A stretch of 55,812 nucleotides of DNA from Synechococcus sp. AG-670-A05 (GCA_003211535.1 QCSJ01000005.1:1-55812), one strand, 5' to 3'. Counted from the first letter of the stretch, positions 45,748 through 55,665 are shown. Translations and numbers: made by a program. The notes: generated by a model not told the origin, from the letters alone.

Positions 45748-46929
45748 ATGAACACCTACAACCGTTTCCCTCTCACGCTGATGAGGGGTCAAGGTTGCTG
45801 GGTATGGGATGACCATGGTCATCGCTATCTCGATGCCGTTGCCGGCATCGCCACCGACACCCTTGGCCACAGCGACCGTGCCCTTCGGCGCAGCCTCAGC
45901 CGACAACTCAGACGTCTACAGCACGTTTCTAATCTGTACCGGATTCCTGAACAGGAAGCCCTGGCTACCTGGTTGGTGCAGCACAGCTGCGCCGACAGCG
46001 TTTTTTTCTGCAACTCCGGAGCCGAAGCCAATGAAGCGGCCATCAAGCTCGCCCGGAAGCACGGTCACCTGAAGCGCAGCATCGACAGGCCACGGATCCT
46101 CACCGCTTCAGCCAGCTTCCATGGCCGCACACTTGCGGCCGTGAGTGCCACCGGGCAGCCGCGCTACCACCAGAGCTTTGAACCGATCGTAGAGGGCTTC
46201 GACTACTTCCCTTACAACGACATTCATGCCTTCGAATCGCTGCTCGTACGACATGAAGCCAACGGACCGGCGGTGGCAGCCGTATTGCTTGAACCCCTTC
46301 AGGGTGAAGGCGGTGTTCACCCGGGGGATGCCGGATTTTTCCAACGTCTGCGGTCCATCTGCAGCGAACGCAACATCCTCCTGATCCTGGATGAAGTGCA
46401 GGTGGGTATGGGCCGCAGCGGTCAGCTCTGGGGCTTTGAACGCCTCGGCATTGAGCCGGACGCCTTCACTCTGGCCAAGGGACTGGGAGGCGGCCATGCA
46501 ATCGGCGCCCTGTTGGTGAACGCCAGGGCGGATGTGTTTGAGCCCGGAGATCACGCCAGTACCTTCGGCGGCAACCCCTTTGCCTGCACCGCTGGACTGA
46601 CCGTGGCCCGAGAGATCGAGCGCAGAGGCCTGCTGCGTCATGTGGAGGAGCGTGGCCAGCAGCTGCAGCAGGGACTCCAGGAGCTCGTCGCGCGCTACCC
46701 CAAGGTTCTGACGGGAGTGCGCGGCTGGGGCCTGCTGCAGGGCCTAGTGCTTGATCAGGACTGTGGTGTCACAGCTCCACAGCTGGCGAAGGCCGCTCTT
46801 GAGCAGCGCCTTCTGGTGGTGGCCGCAGGTGCGATGGTGCTGAGGATGGTGCCGCCCCTGGTGATCTCAGCCAATGAAGTGCGCCAATTGCTCAGACGAC
46901 TGGACGCGACCCTCGCTGGACTGGCCTGA
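45748..46929 (+). CDS. argD: Acetylornithine aminotransferase
   Basis: ArgD is a PLP enzyme of arginine synthesis, in the same pathway as argF at 4.4 kb. The protein has FCNSGAEANEAAIKLARKHG, GRTLAAVSATGQPRYHQSF, LILDEVQVGMGRSGQLWGFE, the PLP lysine in LAKGLGGGHAIGALL, and HASTFGGNPFACTAGL. I chose ATG 45748 (MNTYNRFPLTL); the track's start lies inside tRNA-Leu. folC follows 8 bases after its stop. Confidence 0.93.
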   Translation: MNTYNRFPLTLMRGQGCWVWDDHGHRYLDAVAGIATDTLGHSDRALRRSLSRQLRRLQHVSNLYRIPEQEALATWLVQHSCADSVFFCNSGAEANEAAIKLARKHGHLKRSIDRPRILTASASFHGRTLAAVSATGQPRYHQSFEPIVEGFDYFPYNDIHAFESLLVRHEANGPAVAAVLLEPLQGEGGVHPGDAGFFQRLRSICSERNILLILDEVQVGMGRSGQLWGFERLGIEPDAFTLAKGLGGGHAIGALLVNARADVFEPGDHASTFGGNPFACTAGLTVAREIERRGLLRHVEERGQQLQQGLQELVARYPKVLTGVRGWGLLQGLVLDQDCGVTAPQLAKAALEQRLLVVAAGAMVLRMVPPLVISANEVRQLLRRLDATLAGLA

Positions 46930-46937
46930 TCGCCGCG

Positions 46938-48161
46938 ATGGCGGACCAGCAACTGTCGGAACTGATCCCGCGATTTGATCTGCGGGGCATGGATCTGCAA
47001 CTCGAGCGGATGCGCCATGCCCTCCAGGAACTCGGATCTCCGTGTGGAGAGATTCCCGCGATTCAAGTGGCAGGCACCAACGGCAAAGGCTCGATTGCCA
47101 GCTTCCTGAGCGCAGCACTCCAGCAAGCCGGCATCCGCAGCGGTGTCACCACATCCCCCCATCTGGTGAGCTGGTGTGAACGGATCGCGATTGATGGAAT
47201 CCCCATCAGCGAGGGGCATCTCCGCCAGCTGTTACTGGCCCAGCAGCAGCTCTGCGCCAAGCATCAGCTCACCCCCTTTGAGCAACTGCTCGCCGCAGCC
47301 CTGGCGCACTTCCACACCGAAGCTGTGGAGCTGCTGGTGCTGGAGGTGGGACTCGGGGGTCGGCTGGATGCCACAACCGCCCACCCCTGTCGACCGGTGA
47401 TCGCCATGGCCAGCATCGGCCTCGACCACTGTGAGCATCTGGGATCCACCCTGACTGCCATCGCTGAGGAGAAGGCCGCCGTGATCACCCCCGGCGCGCA
47501 AGTGATCAGCGCCGAGCAACCGGCGCCGGTGAAGGTGGTGCTGGAGAAGACCTGCAGCGCCAACAACGCCTTTCTGCGGTGGGTTGATCCCTTACCCAGC
47601 GACTGGTGCTTGGGGCTGGCGGGGGATTGGCAGCGCCGCAATGCCGCCGTGGCCTATGGCGCGTTGCAGGCTCTGCTTCCTCTGGGATGGCGTCTTTATG
47701 ACACCACCATCAGGGCTGGATTGGCCAAGGCCCGGTGGAAAGGGCGCCTGCAGACCGTGACCTGGCAAGGCCACCCGCTCCTCCTCGACGGAGCCCACAA
47801 CCCGCCTGCCGCGCATCAACTGGCCCTGGAACGACAGAACTGGCAGGGCCAGGAGAACGGCGTTGTCTGGATCCTTGGAATCCAGGCCCACAAACAGGCG
47901 GTGGAGATGCTGCAGCTGTTGTTGCAGCCCCGGGATCAGGCCTGGATCGTACCCGTGGCCGATCACCGCAGCTGGACTTGTGACGCTCTGGTGCAAGTTG
48001 AACCGCACTGGGGAGATCAGCTCAGGGATGCCACCAGCGCTGAGGATGCGCTGAAGCGGATCAAGGAGACCAGTGGCTGGCCTCAAACGATGCCAGTGCT
48101 TGCAGGATCCCTTTATCTAATTGGAGATCTGCTCGAGCAGGGGCTGGTGCAGGCAGAGTGA
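46938..48161 (+). CDS. folC: Folylpolyglutamate / dihydrofolate synthase
   Basis: FolC adds glutamates to folates and often also makes dihydrofolate. The 407-aa protein has the P-loop IQVAGTNGKGSIASFLSAAL, TSPHLVSWCERIAIDG, EVGLGGRLDATTAHPC and LLLDGAHNPPAAHQLA. It follows argD by 8 bases and precedes the pentapeptide gene by 19 bases, so all three are probably one transcript. Confidence 0.92.
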   Translation: MADQQLSELIPRFDLRGMDLQLERMRHALQELGSPCGEIPAIQVAGTNGKGSIASFLSAALQQAGIRSGVTTSPHLVSWCERIAIDGIPISEGHLRQLLLAQQQLCAKHQLTPFEQLLAAALAHFHTEAVELLVLEVGLGGRLDATTAHPCRPVIAMASIGLDHCEHLGSTLTAIAEEKAAVITPGAQVISAEQPAPVKVVLEKTCSANNAFLRWVDPLPSDWCLGLAGDWQRRNAAVAYGALQALLPLGWRLYDTTIRAGLAKARWKGRLQTVTWQGHPLLLDGAHNPPAAHQLALERQNWQGQENGVVWILGIQAHKQAVEMLQLLLQPRDQAWIVPVADHRSWTCDALVQVEPHWGDQLRDATSAEDALKRIKETSGWPQTMPVLAGSLYLIGDLLEQGLVQAE

Positions 48162-48180
48162 ATCCCCCTGCGCCGGATCG

Positions 48181-48696
48181 ATGTCGACCTTGCTGCTGTC
48201 GCTGCTGTTGCCTCTGCTGGTCCTGGTGCTTCCCGCTGACGCCCTCGACACATCGGCCGGGGTGGGCCTGCAGGACCGTGCGTTGTTTCAGGAAACCGTG
48301 GACTACACCCTGACCAACCAGAGCGGTGGTGACTTTCACGGTCAACATCTGGCCAACACCTCGTTTGCCGGTGCCGTCGGCCGAGGCGCGGATTTCAGCG
48401 GCGCTGACCTGCACGGTGCAATTTTCACCCAAGGGGCATTTGCTGAGGCGAATTTCAGCGGTGCCGACCTGTCGGATGCACTGATGGACCGAGCCGACTT
48501 CGTGGGAACAGATCTGCGCAACGCCGTACTGACAGGAATCATCGCTTCGGGCAGCAGCTTCAGCGATGCCCTGATCGAGGGTGCTGACTTCAGCGATGCC
48601 CTGCTGGATCGAGATGACCAACGGCGCCTCTGTCGCGACGCCGACGGAGTCAATCCCGTGACGGGTGTGGCAACCCTGGACAGCCTGGGCTGCTGA
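48181..48696 (+). CDS. Exported pentapeptide-repeat protein
   Basis: This 171-aa protein begins with a signal peptide (MSTLLLSLLLPLLVLVLPADALD), then has runs of A(D/N)(L/F)xx repeats such as ADFSGADLHGAIF, ANFSGADLSDALM and ADFSDALLDRDD, forming a right-handed beta helix. The C-terminus LCRDADGVNPVTGVATLDSLGC is typical of cyanobacterial and plastid lumen pentapeptide proteins, with two Cys that may bond. The role is unknown. I chose ATG 48181 because it opens the signal peptide. Its end overlaps the FAD oxidase gene by 47 bases on the other strand. Confidence 0.85.
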   Translation: MSTLLLSLLLPLLVLVLPADALDTSAGVGLQDRALFQETVDYTLTNQSGGDFHGQHLANTSFAGAVGRGADFSGADLHGAIFTQGAFAEANFSGADLSDALMDRADFVGTDLRNAVLTGIIASGSSFSDALIEGADFSDALLDRDDQRRLCRDADGVNPVTGVATLDSLGC

Positions 48697-50041
48697 TCGA
48701 CTCCAGCCACCCCCGTAACTTGCCAGGGTTGAGCAGACCATCGGGGTCGAAACGCTGCTTGGCGGCCACCTGATCACCATCGACCACTCCTAGGCCACCA
48801 TCTTCAACTGTGATTACGTGGGGATTGAACAGAACCGCTCCCAGCTCACGACAGTCCGTCATCAACGCGTGCAATGGCTCGGCGCCGGTCCAGCGGACCA
48901 GAGGCAGGGCCGCTAGACGCGCTACCCCTTGCTGACGGACTCCTTCCAGATGCCACAGCAAGGCTTTCCCCCAACGCTGCTTCAGTTGCTCCATGGCGGG
49001 CAGCTCCGGTTCCGGCAGCATCATCTGCAGATAAGTCCAGCCGACATCTGCGGACCGCATGTGCAGGGTGGTGTGGTTCCAGCTCAACTCGCGCAGGCCC
49101 TTTCCACCATCCAGATCCTCAGGACCAAGGTCATGCAGCGCGGCACCAGATGCCGCCGCCAATCGGGCCAATGTGCTCACACCATCCGGAGCCACCAGAA
49201 ACAGCAGCCGGTGACGGTCAGATTCGGGACCACTCCAGGGTGGAAGACATTCCAGAACGGACCGCTCCAGTAGCGTTGCCAGGTGCAGTGCCACAGCAGC
49301 ACGGCAGCAGCGCTGAAGCAGGGCCACGGCTGCGCCCCAGGTGTCCACATCGATGCTGATCTGATGCCAGTCCACCGCTGGTGCAGTGGCCAACTGCAAT
49401 CGGGTGAGGATGCCATTGGTGCCATAGGCATGGTTTAACGCCTCCGCCTCTGGAGCATCCAGCTGAAGACGTCGAGGCTCCTGTTCCACTGTGACGACCT
49501 CGGCACCCAGCAGATGGCCTGGATCGCGCAGGAAGCCCCAACGGATGGACCCGATGCCGCCGGAGCCACCGGCCACAAAACCGCCGATAGATGCACTGCG
49601 CCAGGTGCTGGGCAGCAACCGCAACTGGCGGCCATGGGCTCGCAGGTGCTGATCGAGATCGCGCATCAGGCAGCCCGGCTGCACCGTCACCACCCCACTG
49701 GATGGGTCCAGGTGCTCCACCTCCCGCAGAGCTCCGCACAGCATCACGACCCCCCCTTCCAGGGGAACGGACTGGCCGTAGTTGCCGGTTCCAGAACCAC
49801 GCAGGGTCAGTGGGACGCCATGGCGTCCGCAGGCTGCTGCCAACCGTTCCACCCCGGAAAAGGTCAGGGGCCGGACCACAAGATCCGCCCTGCAGGGGGC
49901 GAGCCTCGGTTGAAGGATTGGGGAATAATCGTAGGAATCCCTTGAATAGCGGTGCAGGTCGGCAGCACCCTGCAGGAGCTCCAGGTCGTGGGCGGTGGCG
50001 AGCTCCGCCACCAGGGCTGCCAGGGATTGCGAAGACGCCAT
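48650..50041 (-). CDS. FAD-binding oxidoreductase (GlcD-like)
   Basis: This 463-aa protein has the FAD_binding_4 domain (ADLVVRPLTFSGVERLAAACGRHGVPLTLRGSGTGNYGQ, then GGFVAGGSGGIGSIRWGFLRDP) and a C-terminal cap ending GLLNPGKLRGWLES. It is related to glycolate oxidase subunit GlcD and D-lactate dehydrogenases; the substrate is not clear. I chose ATG 50041 (MASSQSLAALVAELA). The amidohydrolase gene ends 28 bases upstream on the same strand. Confidence 0.82.
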   Translation of the reverse strand: MASSQSLAALVAELATAHDLELLQGAADLHRYSRDSYDYSPILQPRLAPCRADLVVRPLTFSGVERLAAACGRHGVPLTLRGSGTGNYGQSVPLEGGVVMLCGALREVEHLDPSSGVVTVQPGCLMRDLDQHLRAHGRQLRLLPSTWRSASIGGFVAGGSGGIGSIRWGFLRDPGHLLGAEVVTVEQEPRRLQLDAPEAEALNHAYGTNGILTRLQLATAPAVDWHQISIDVDTWGAAVALLQRCCRAAVALHLATLLERSVLECLPPWSGPESDRHRLLFLVAPDGVSTLARLAAASGAALHDLGPEDLDGGKGLRELSWNHTTLHMRSADVGWTYLQMMLPEPELPAMEQLKQRWGKALLWHLEGVRQQGVARLAALPLVRWTGAEPLHALMTDCRELGAVLFNPHVITVEDGGLGVVDGDQVAAKQRFDPDGLLNPGKLRGWLESISSPGCPGLPHPSRD

Positions 50042-50069
50042 CAACCACAGTGCACCAACAAGGTGCGGT

Positions 50070-51317
50070 CTAGCGCCTTCCGGGCTGCCACCAAAGACCA
50101 TCGATCAACACCCGTCGCTCCGGCGGACGGCGCAGCGCCTCCGACCAGGTGTTCGCCTCCAGAACGATCAGGTCGGCTGGTGCATCAGCACCGATCCGTC
50201 CATCCCAGTCCAGTCCCATCACAGCGGCGGCTGCAGTAGTGAAGGGCGACAGGCCCAAGCGTTGCCAGGGGGCCAACTGGGCCAGGGGGATGCAACTGGC
50301 CATAAGGGCCAGGGGGTCGAAATCTCCCGCTGGGAACCACGGGTCAGCGACGTTGTCGCCACCCACCGCCACCCGAACGCCTGCCCTCTGCAGTTGCCGG
50401 ATCGGGGCGAGCGGCTTGCGCAATGGAGTCGTCTCCGGCGACTGGCCCAGCAACCAGCCATTGGTCAACGGCAGCGCCACCACCTGCAACCGATGCGCCG
50501 CCATCTGCTCGGCCAGGCGCTGCAGGCGCTTGGCCGACAACAACGCCAGGCTGCTGGTGTGGCTGCAGGTGATCGGCTGCATGCAGGGAACCTGCTCGAG
50601 CGCTCGCAGGAGTTGCACCAGCCCTTCAGCGGGCCCATGGTTCGCCTCGTCAATGTGCAGGTCTATACCGCAGCCGAGCTCCTCCGCCAGCAGCAGCAGA
50701 GCCCTAAGGCCCCGGCGTACGGAGGCCCCGCGGCAGGGGGGAACCACAACACCCCCCAGCAACCCACCAACAGCCGCCACGCGCTGGGCCAGCTTTTTGC
50801 CATCGGTTGTGGCCCAGTGGGCGATCGGCACCAAAGCCACCAGTTGAAGCTCAAACTGGTCACGCCATTGCTTCTTCAACACCTGAAGCGCCTCCCAGCT
50901 GGTATCCGCGCCGGGCCCTAGACTGTCGATATGGCTGCGCAAAGCCCGCAGCCCGTTTTGGCAAGCCCTGGCCATAGCCTGGTCACCCCTGGACAGCACC
51001 TCCTCCAGATCTCGGACGCGGTGCTCATTCATGTTGGCCTCGAGAGCACCCTCATAGGTGCCGCTGAGGTTGGGATGGGCCGACCAGGTGAAGGCCTTGT
51101 CGAGGTGCACATGGGGGTCCACCAATCGCGGCAACACCAGGGCGTTCAGATGATCAGCTGGCGTGTTGATCAGCTCGGGCTCCTGCAGGCGCCCATCAGA
51201 CCAGGACAACCTGACGGGAGTCAGCCCCTCTGCCGTGACGGATGGAATGACCGATCCACTCCGGAGGCGGAGGAGGCCACGTGGCAACCAGGCCTCCAGC
51301 TGAGACGTTTCGCTCAC
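50070..51317 (-). CDS. Amidohydrolase family protein, cytosine deaminase-like
   Basis: This 415-aa protein is a metal-dependent TIM-barrel hydrolase: PRLVDPHVHLDKAFTW (first metal site), GCGIDLHIDEANHGPA (next His), PITCSHTSSLALL (His) and RVAVGGDNVADPWFPAGDFDPL (Asp). The layout is close to cytosine deaminase and related N-deacylases. The substrate is unknown. Its ATG overlaps the DUF4359 stop (ATGA), and the FAD oxidase follows. Confidence 0.82.
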   Translation of the reverse strand: MSETSQLEAWLPRGLLRLRSGSVIPSVTAEGLTPVRLSWSDGRLQEPELINTPADHLNALVLPRLVDPHVHLDKAFTWSAHPNLSGTYEGALEANMNEHRVRDLEEVLSRGDQAMARACQNGLRALRSHIDSLGPGADTSWEALQVLKKQWRDQFELQLVALVPIAHWATTDGKKLAQRVAAVGGLLGGVVVPPCRGASVRRGLRALLLLAEELGCGIDLHIDEANHGPAEGLVQLLRALEQVPCMQPITCSHTSSLALLSAKRLQRLAEQMAAHRLQVVALPLTNGWLLGQSPETTPLRKPLAPIRQLQRAGVRVAVGGDNVADPWFPAGDFDPLALMASCIPLAQLAPWQRLGLSPFTTAAAAVMGLDWDGRIGADAPADLIVLEANTWSEALRRPPERRVLIDGLWWQPGRR

Positions 51318-51763
51318 TCGAGGCTGCCGGGGTCGGTCTCGGTGCGCAGCAGCACAAATTGCCCTGCAACTCCGAGGGTCAGCACCTCAACCTCCGGCAA
51401 GGTCAACCCGGGGAGCAACGGCTGCCCACCTATTGAGGTGGTGTAAAGGCTGGCGACACCCAGATTGCGGCGTGACGTGAAACGAGCAGCCAAAGCCGCA
51501 AGAGCCGCCTGCTGTGATGCCACCAAGCCAGGACAGTCACTGATCCATAACTGCAGCACCATTGAGAGGCCTTCCCCCTGGCAAAACTCGGCGGGCAAAT
51601 ACGCGACCAACTGTTCGCCGGAATGCACTTCGTAATCCTTCAAAGAGGGGTTGGTCACCACTAGACCCAACGCAACCCCGACCGCGGTAACTACGGCTAG
51701 TGCCGCTGCGATGGGAGCTTGTCGCTGGTGGATGGTACGCGGCAATCCGGTCAACCGAGACAC
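51314..51763 (-). CDS. DUF4359 family membrane-anchored protein
   Basis: This protein of about 149 aa has one N-terminal helix (APIAAALAVVTAVGVALGLVVT) and a soluble part (NPSLKDYEVHSGEQLVAYLPAEFC, with a second Cys in ISDCPGLV, ending EVLTLGVAGQFVLLRT) that fits DUF4359, of unknown function. The track starts at a TTG inside tRNA-His, which is unlikely. GTG 51763 or TTG 51754 is more plausible, but I cannot decide. It is coupled to the amidohydrolase. Confidence 0.7.
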   Translation of the reverse strand: MSRLTGLPRTIHQRQAPIAAALAVVTAVGVALGLVVTNPSLKDYEVHSGEQLVAYLPAEFCQGEGLSMVLQLWISDCPGLVASQQAALAALAARFTSRRNLGVASLYTTSIGGQPLLPGLTLPEVEVLTLGVAGQFVLLRTETDPGSLE

Positions 51764-51787
51764 GAATTGGTAGATTCTCCCTGACGC

Positions 51788-51861
51788 GGCGGGCGTCGCC
51801 AAGTGGTTAAGGCAGCGGCTTGTGGCGCCGCTATTCGGGGGTTCGAATCCCCTCGCTCGCC
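51788..51861 (+). tRNA. tRNA-His (anticodon GTG)
   Basis: The acceptor GCGGGCG/CGCTCGC (one G-T pair) has an extra 5' G opposite C73, the mark of tRNA-His. The anticodon stem GCGGC/GCCGC carries loop TTGTGGC (anticodon GTG), and the T arm is GGGGGTTCGAATCCCCT. CCA is not encoded. miaB starts 10 bases later. Confidence 0.95.
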
Positions 51862-51870
51862 CTCACCCCC

Positions 51871-53325
51871 ATGCTTGAGTCGACGGTGGAACACACTGGA
51901 AACGGCTATGACTTGAATTTGACCGCTTCCGCTTCAACCTTTGCCGCGGCTGCGAACGCTCGCAGCCGCGGCAGCTATTGGATCACCACCTTCGGCTGCC
52001 AGATGAACAAGGCCGATTCTGAAAGGATGGCAGGCATCCTCGAGGCAATGGGCTACGAGGCAGCGAACGCCGAGCTTGAGGCGGATTTAGTTCTATACAA
52101 CACCTGCACAATCCGCGACAACGCCGAACAAAAAGTTTATAGCTATTTAGGTAGACAGGCTCAGCGCAAAAGAATTTATCCAAACCTCACTTTAGTGGTA
52201 GCGGGCTGCGTTGCCCAGCAGGAGGGGGAATCACTGTTGCGGCGCGTGCCTGAACTCGACCTTGTGATGGGGCCGCAACATGCGAATCGGCTGGAGGTGC
52301 TGCTCAATCAGGTGGAGAGCGGTCAACAGATAGTGGCAACGGAAGACCATCACATCCTTGAGGACATCACCACAGCACGACGGGACAGCAACATCTGCGG
52401 TTGGGTCAATGTGATTTATGGCTGCAACGAGCGCTGCACGTACTGCGTGGTGCCCTCTGTGCGTGGCGAGGAGCAATCACGGCTACCGGAAGCCATTCGC
52501 TTGGAAATGGAAGGACTGGCCGCCCAGGGGTACAAGGAAATCACCCTGTTGGGCCAGAACATCGATGCCTACGGACGCGATCTGCCGGGAATCACGCCGG
52601 AGGGACGTCGGCAGCACACCCTGACGGACCTGCTGCATCAGGTTCATGACGTGGACGGAATTGAGCGCATCCGTTTTGCCACGAGCCATCCGCGCTACTT
52701 CACAGAGCGATTGATCGATGCCTGCGCGGATCTCCCCAAGCTCTGCGAGCACTTTCATATTCCATTCCAGAGCGGCGACAACGACCTTCTGCGGGCCATG
52801 GCCCGCGGCTACACCGTGGAGCGTTACAAACGGATCATCGACCGCATCCGCGAGCGCATGCCCGATGCCTCCCTTAGTGCAGACGTGATCGTGGCCTTCC
52901 CTGGCGAAACCGAAGCCCAGTACCAGCGCACCCTTGATCTGATCGAGGAGATCGGCTTCGACCAGGTGAACACCGCGGCCTATTCACCGAGACCCAACAC
53001 GCCTGCAGCGAATTGGGACAACCAATTGCCGGAGGGGGTCAAGGTGACGCGTCTCCAGCAGATCAATGCCCTGGTGGAGCGCTCCGCTCGTAAGCGCAAT
53101 GCCCGATACGCCGGCCGCACGGAGGAAGTTCTGGCGGAGGGGATCAATCCCAAGGATTCCAGTCAGCTGATGGGACGCACCCGCACCAACCGACTGACCT
53201 TTTTCCATGCAGCAGGCCCCGATGGCCATCAACATCAGCCAGGCGATCTGGTGAATGTGCGCATAGATGCGGTCCGCTCCTTTTCATTGAGCGGAACCCC
53301 CCTGCCCCTCGCCGAACAACGCTGA
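51871..53325 (+). CDS. miaB: tRNA-2-methylthio-N6-dimethylallyladenosine synthase
   Basis: MiaB is a radical-SAM enzyme that adds a methylthio group to i6A37 of tRNAs. The protein has the three N-terminal cluster cysteines ([35 protein letters not shown]), the radical-SAM motif [12 protein letters not shown], and a C-terminal TRAM domain ([31 protein letters not shown]). I chose ATG 51871 ([10 protein letters not shown]); the track starts inside tRNA-His. TrmD, which modifies the same tRNA position in other tRNAs, is also in this window. Confidence 0.94.
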   Translation: MLESTVEHTGNGYDLNLTASASTFAAAANARSRGSYWITTFGCQMNKADSERMAGILEAMGYEAANAELEADLVLYNTCTIRDNAEQKVYSYLGRQAQRKRIYPNLTLVVAGCVAQQEGESLLRRVPELDLVMGPQHANRLEVLLNQVESGQQIVATEDHHILEDITTARRDSNICGWVNVIYGCNERCTYCVVPSVRGEEQSRLPEAIRLEMEGLAAQGYKEITLLGQNIDAYGRDLPGITPEGRRQHTLTDLLHQVHDVDGIERIRFATSHPRYFTERLIDACADLPKLCEHFHIPFQSGDNDLLRAMARGYTVERYKRIIDRIRERMPDASLSADVIVAFPGETEAQYQRTLDLIEEIGFDQVNTAAYSPRPNTPAANWDNQLPEGVKVTRLQQINALVERSARKRNARYAGRTEEVLAEGINPKDSSQLMGRTRTNRLTFFHAAGPDGHQHQPGDLVNVRIDAVRSFSLSGTPLPLAEQR

Positions 53326-53361
53326 TACGTTTGGCGACTCGATGCGGGGTTGTTGAAGGCG

Positions 53362-54423
53362 ATGGCATCCAGCCCAACCAATGTCGGTGTTGTCTTCGGC
53401 GGCTGCTCCGGTGAGCACGCTGTCTCGATCCGCTCCGCACAAACGGTTGTTCATGGCCTGAACCTTGGCGCCAACCGTCAGCGCTACCAGCTCGTCCTGA
53501 TCTACATCGATCGCGATGGCCGTTGGTGGGGACACGACATCGCCGAAAAAGTTCTCACCAACGGCTACCCACCAACCGGCTCCGATCTCCCCCAACCCCT
53601 TCCTGGCCCTGGTTTCCGCGGCCTGCCCGCCGGCGCCGACTCCGTGTCCATCTGGTATCCGGTTCTGCATGGACCGAATGGTGAGGACGGCACGATTCAG
53701 GGGCTGTTCGAATTGATGCAGCAGCCCTACGTCGGAGCCGGCGTCCTCGGTTCCGCCGTGAGCATGGACAAACAGGCCATGAAGGCGGCCCTGGCTGGAG
53801 CAGGACTGGCTCTAGTGCCCTACGTCTGCACACAGGCCGAGGAGCTCAGCGTGGCTGCCCATAGGGAAGCGCTTCTAAACAGAATTGAAGCCGAACTAAG
53901 CTACCCCTGCTTCGTCAAACCGGCCAACCTCGGTTCTTCGGTGGGCATCAGCAAAGTCCAGAACCGGGACGAGCTGCTGCAGGGGTTGAGCCTGGCCGCA
54001 AGCCTCGATTCACGCCTTGTGGTGGAACAGGGGGTGCAAGCCCGCGAGCTGGAGTGTGCCGTTCTTGGTGGGACAGCCCTTCGGGCCTCTGTGGTGGGAG
54101 AAGTCCGTTTCGATGCGGATTGGTACGACTACGACACCAAATACACAGAAGGGCGCAGCACCACACTGATCCCAGCCCCATTGCCCGAGGCCGTAGTTGA
54201 AACGATCCGTAGCCAGTCGATCCAGGCCTGCGCTGCCGTGGGCGTCACGGGGATGGCCAGGGTGGATTTCTTCTATGACGACAGCAGCGGCAGGGTTTGG
54301 CTCAACGAGATCAATACCCTTCCCGGCTTCACCAATCAGAGCATGTACCCCATGCTCTGGGAGGCCTCTGGCGTAACACTCGAGCAGCTCGTGCACGAAC
54401 TGCTCGAAAGCGCAGGACAATGA
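53362..54423 (+). CDS. ddl: D-alanine-D-alanine ligase
   Basis: Ddl makes the D-Ala-D-Ala end of peptidoglycan precursors. The 353-aa ATP-grasp protein has [67 protein letters not shown] and [19 protein letters not shown] chose ATG 53362 (MASSPTNVG) over the upstream TTG. It begins the ddl - unknown - ftsQ - ftsZ cluster, 36 bases after miaB. Confidence 0.94.
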   Translation: MASSPTNVGVVFGGCSGEHAVSIRSAQTVVHGLNLGANRQRYQLVLIYIDRDGRWWGHDIAEKVLTNGYPPTGSDLPQPLPGPGFRGLPAGADSVSIWYPVLHGPNGEDGTIQGLFELMQQPYVGAGVLGSAVSMDKQAMKAALAGAGLALVPYVCTQAEELSVAAHREALLNRIEAELSYPCFVKPANLGSSVGISKVQNRDELLQGLSLAASLDSRLVVEQGVQARELECAVLGGTALRASVVGEVRFDADWYDYDTKYTEGRSTTLIPAPLPEAVVETIRSQSIQACAAVGVTGMARVDFFYDDSSGRVWLNEINTLPGFTNQSMYPMLWEASGVTLEQLVHELLESAGQ

Positions 54424-54454
54424 GAGAACGAACCCTGCCGATCAGGAGTGAGCG

Positions 54455-54865
54455 ATGGGCCACGGTCTGCTCTGGTTTCCACTACTGATGGTTTTTGTGC
54501 TCTTAGCGGCACTGGGCTGGCTCGAACGTCGTCGCCAGACCCTGTTCCGAACCTGGGCCGAGGGGGCCGAACTGGTAAAGCTTGATAGCTGCGGTGGAGC
54601 GCAGCTCAAGGACGGTCGACTGATGTGGTGTCGCTTCGAAGCAGGCCGGTTTCAGGATCAAGGGGACTTTGATGTCTGCCGACTGGAGCTTGTGGAACTA
54701 ATGGCATTGGCGTCCGGGGATGCTCCGCTGACAGTGGAATCTCAAGGTCCCTGCCGATTGCGGCTGGTGGGAACTGATCTGCAGATGGATGTTCCCTTCT
54801 CCGATGCTGATCAAGCCCGCCGTTGGGGTGACCAATTGATGGCACGTGCCCGCTGCGATCTTTGA
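54455..54865 (+). CDS. Hypothetical membrane-anchored protein between ddl and ftsQ
   Basis: This 136-aa protein has one N-terminal helix (LLWFPLLMVFVLLAALGWL) followed by a positively charged stretch (ERRRQTLF) and a small beta-rich domain (GAELVKLDSCGGAQLKDGRLMWCRFEAGRF, CRLRLVGTDLQMDVPF). I do not recognise it. Its stop overlaps the ftsQ start (TTGA). The position inside the division cluster hints at a cell-wall or division role, but nothing in the sequence proves it. Confidence 0.7.
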   Translation: MGHGLLWFPLLMVFVLLAALGWLERRRQTLFRTWAEGAELVKLDSCGGAQLKDGRLMWCRFEAGRFQDQGDFDVCRLELVELMALASGDAPLTVESQGPCRLRLVGTDLQMDVPFSDADQARRWGDQLMARARCDL

Positions 54866-55665
54866 AGTCAGTCCCCCCCCAGCTGGAACGCCGACGGGCG
54901 CTGCGCCTCCAGAAACGCCAACAACTTCTGATCCATACCTGGCGCACCGTGGCTCTGCTGAGCCTGAGCACCGTTCTTGGCTGGTTGCTGCTGCGCTATG
55001 GCTGGTCGCTAAACGGGGCCCATCAGGTGGTGGTCCGCGGAGACACAGCCATAAGCCCGGAGCTGCTGTGCGATGTGAGCCAACTCCGTTTTCCGCAACC
55101 GCTTCTGGCGATCAACCCCACCATGCTGGAACGAACGCTGCTCGACAACCTCCCTGTTCAGTCAGTCCAGGTGAGTCGACGTCTGCTGCCGACACGTTTG
55201 GAGGTGACCCTGGTGGATCAGACGCCGGTGGCGCGGGCATTTCGCCAGCAAGCTGGTGGTCTTGAGGCGGGCTTTGTTGATCGCGAAGGGCAGTGGATTC
55301 AGATCAATCCAGCAGCACCATCAGCTAGCCCCAGCACAGCCATCTCAATCCGAGGTTGGACCCCGGAGCGCCGGGCGCTGATTGCCTCCTTGCTTGAGCA
55401 GCAGAACCGCTTCAACGGCCGAATTCAAACCATCAGCCTGCATCCCGACGGCGCCGTCAGCCTTCGCCATCAAACCCTTGGACGCATCGACCTTGGCGAT
55501 GACAACCAACGGTTATCGCAACAGATGGACGCGATCGTTGAACTGGACCAATCCATGCCACCGCATCTGCTTCAAGGGATCGGCGTGGTCATCGACCTGA
55601 GCAACCCGGAGCGCCCTGAGATTCAGTTGCCCGTGAAGCCCGCCACTGCGGCAAAGGATGAGTAA
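54862..55665 (+). CDS. ftsQ: Cell division protein FtsQ/DivIB
   Basis: FtsQ links early and late division proteins in the periplasm. The 267-aa protein has a basic cytoplasmic start (QLERRRALRLQKRQ), one membrane helix (TVALLSLSTVLGWLLLRYGW, about residues 29-48), a POTRA domain (AHQVVVRGDTAISPELLCDVSQL, ending TRLEVTLVDQTPVA) and a beta domain with LGRIDLGDDNQRLSQQ. The only suitable start is TTG 54862, overlapping the previous stop as TTGA. ftsZ begins 78 bases later; no ftsA lies between, as usual in cyanobacteria. Confidence 0.88.
   Translation: MKSVPPQLERRRALRLQKRQQLLIHTWRTVALLSLSTVLGWLLLRYGWSLNGAHQVVVRGDTAISPELLCDVSQLRFPQPLLAINPTMLERTLLDNLPVQSVQVSRRLLPTRLEVTLVDQTPVARAFRQQAGGLEAGFVDREGQWIQINPAAPSASPSTAISIRGWTPERRALIASLLEQQNRFNGRIQTISLHPDGAVSLRHQTLGRIDLGDDNQRLSQQMDAIVELDQSMPPHLLQGIGVVIDLSNPERPEIQLPVKPATAAKDE

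Noticed and set aside
51764-51802. DUF4359 start inside tRNA-His
   Set aside because: A TTG start within a tRNA gene on the opposite strand is implausible when GTG 51763 is available just downstream.
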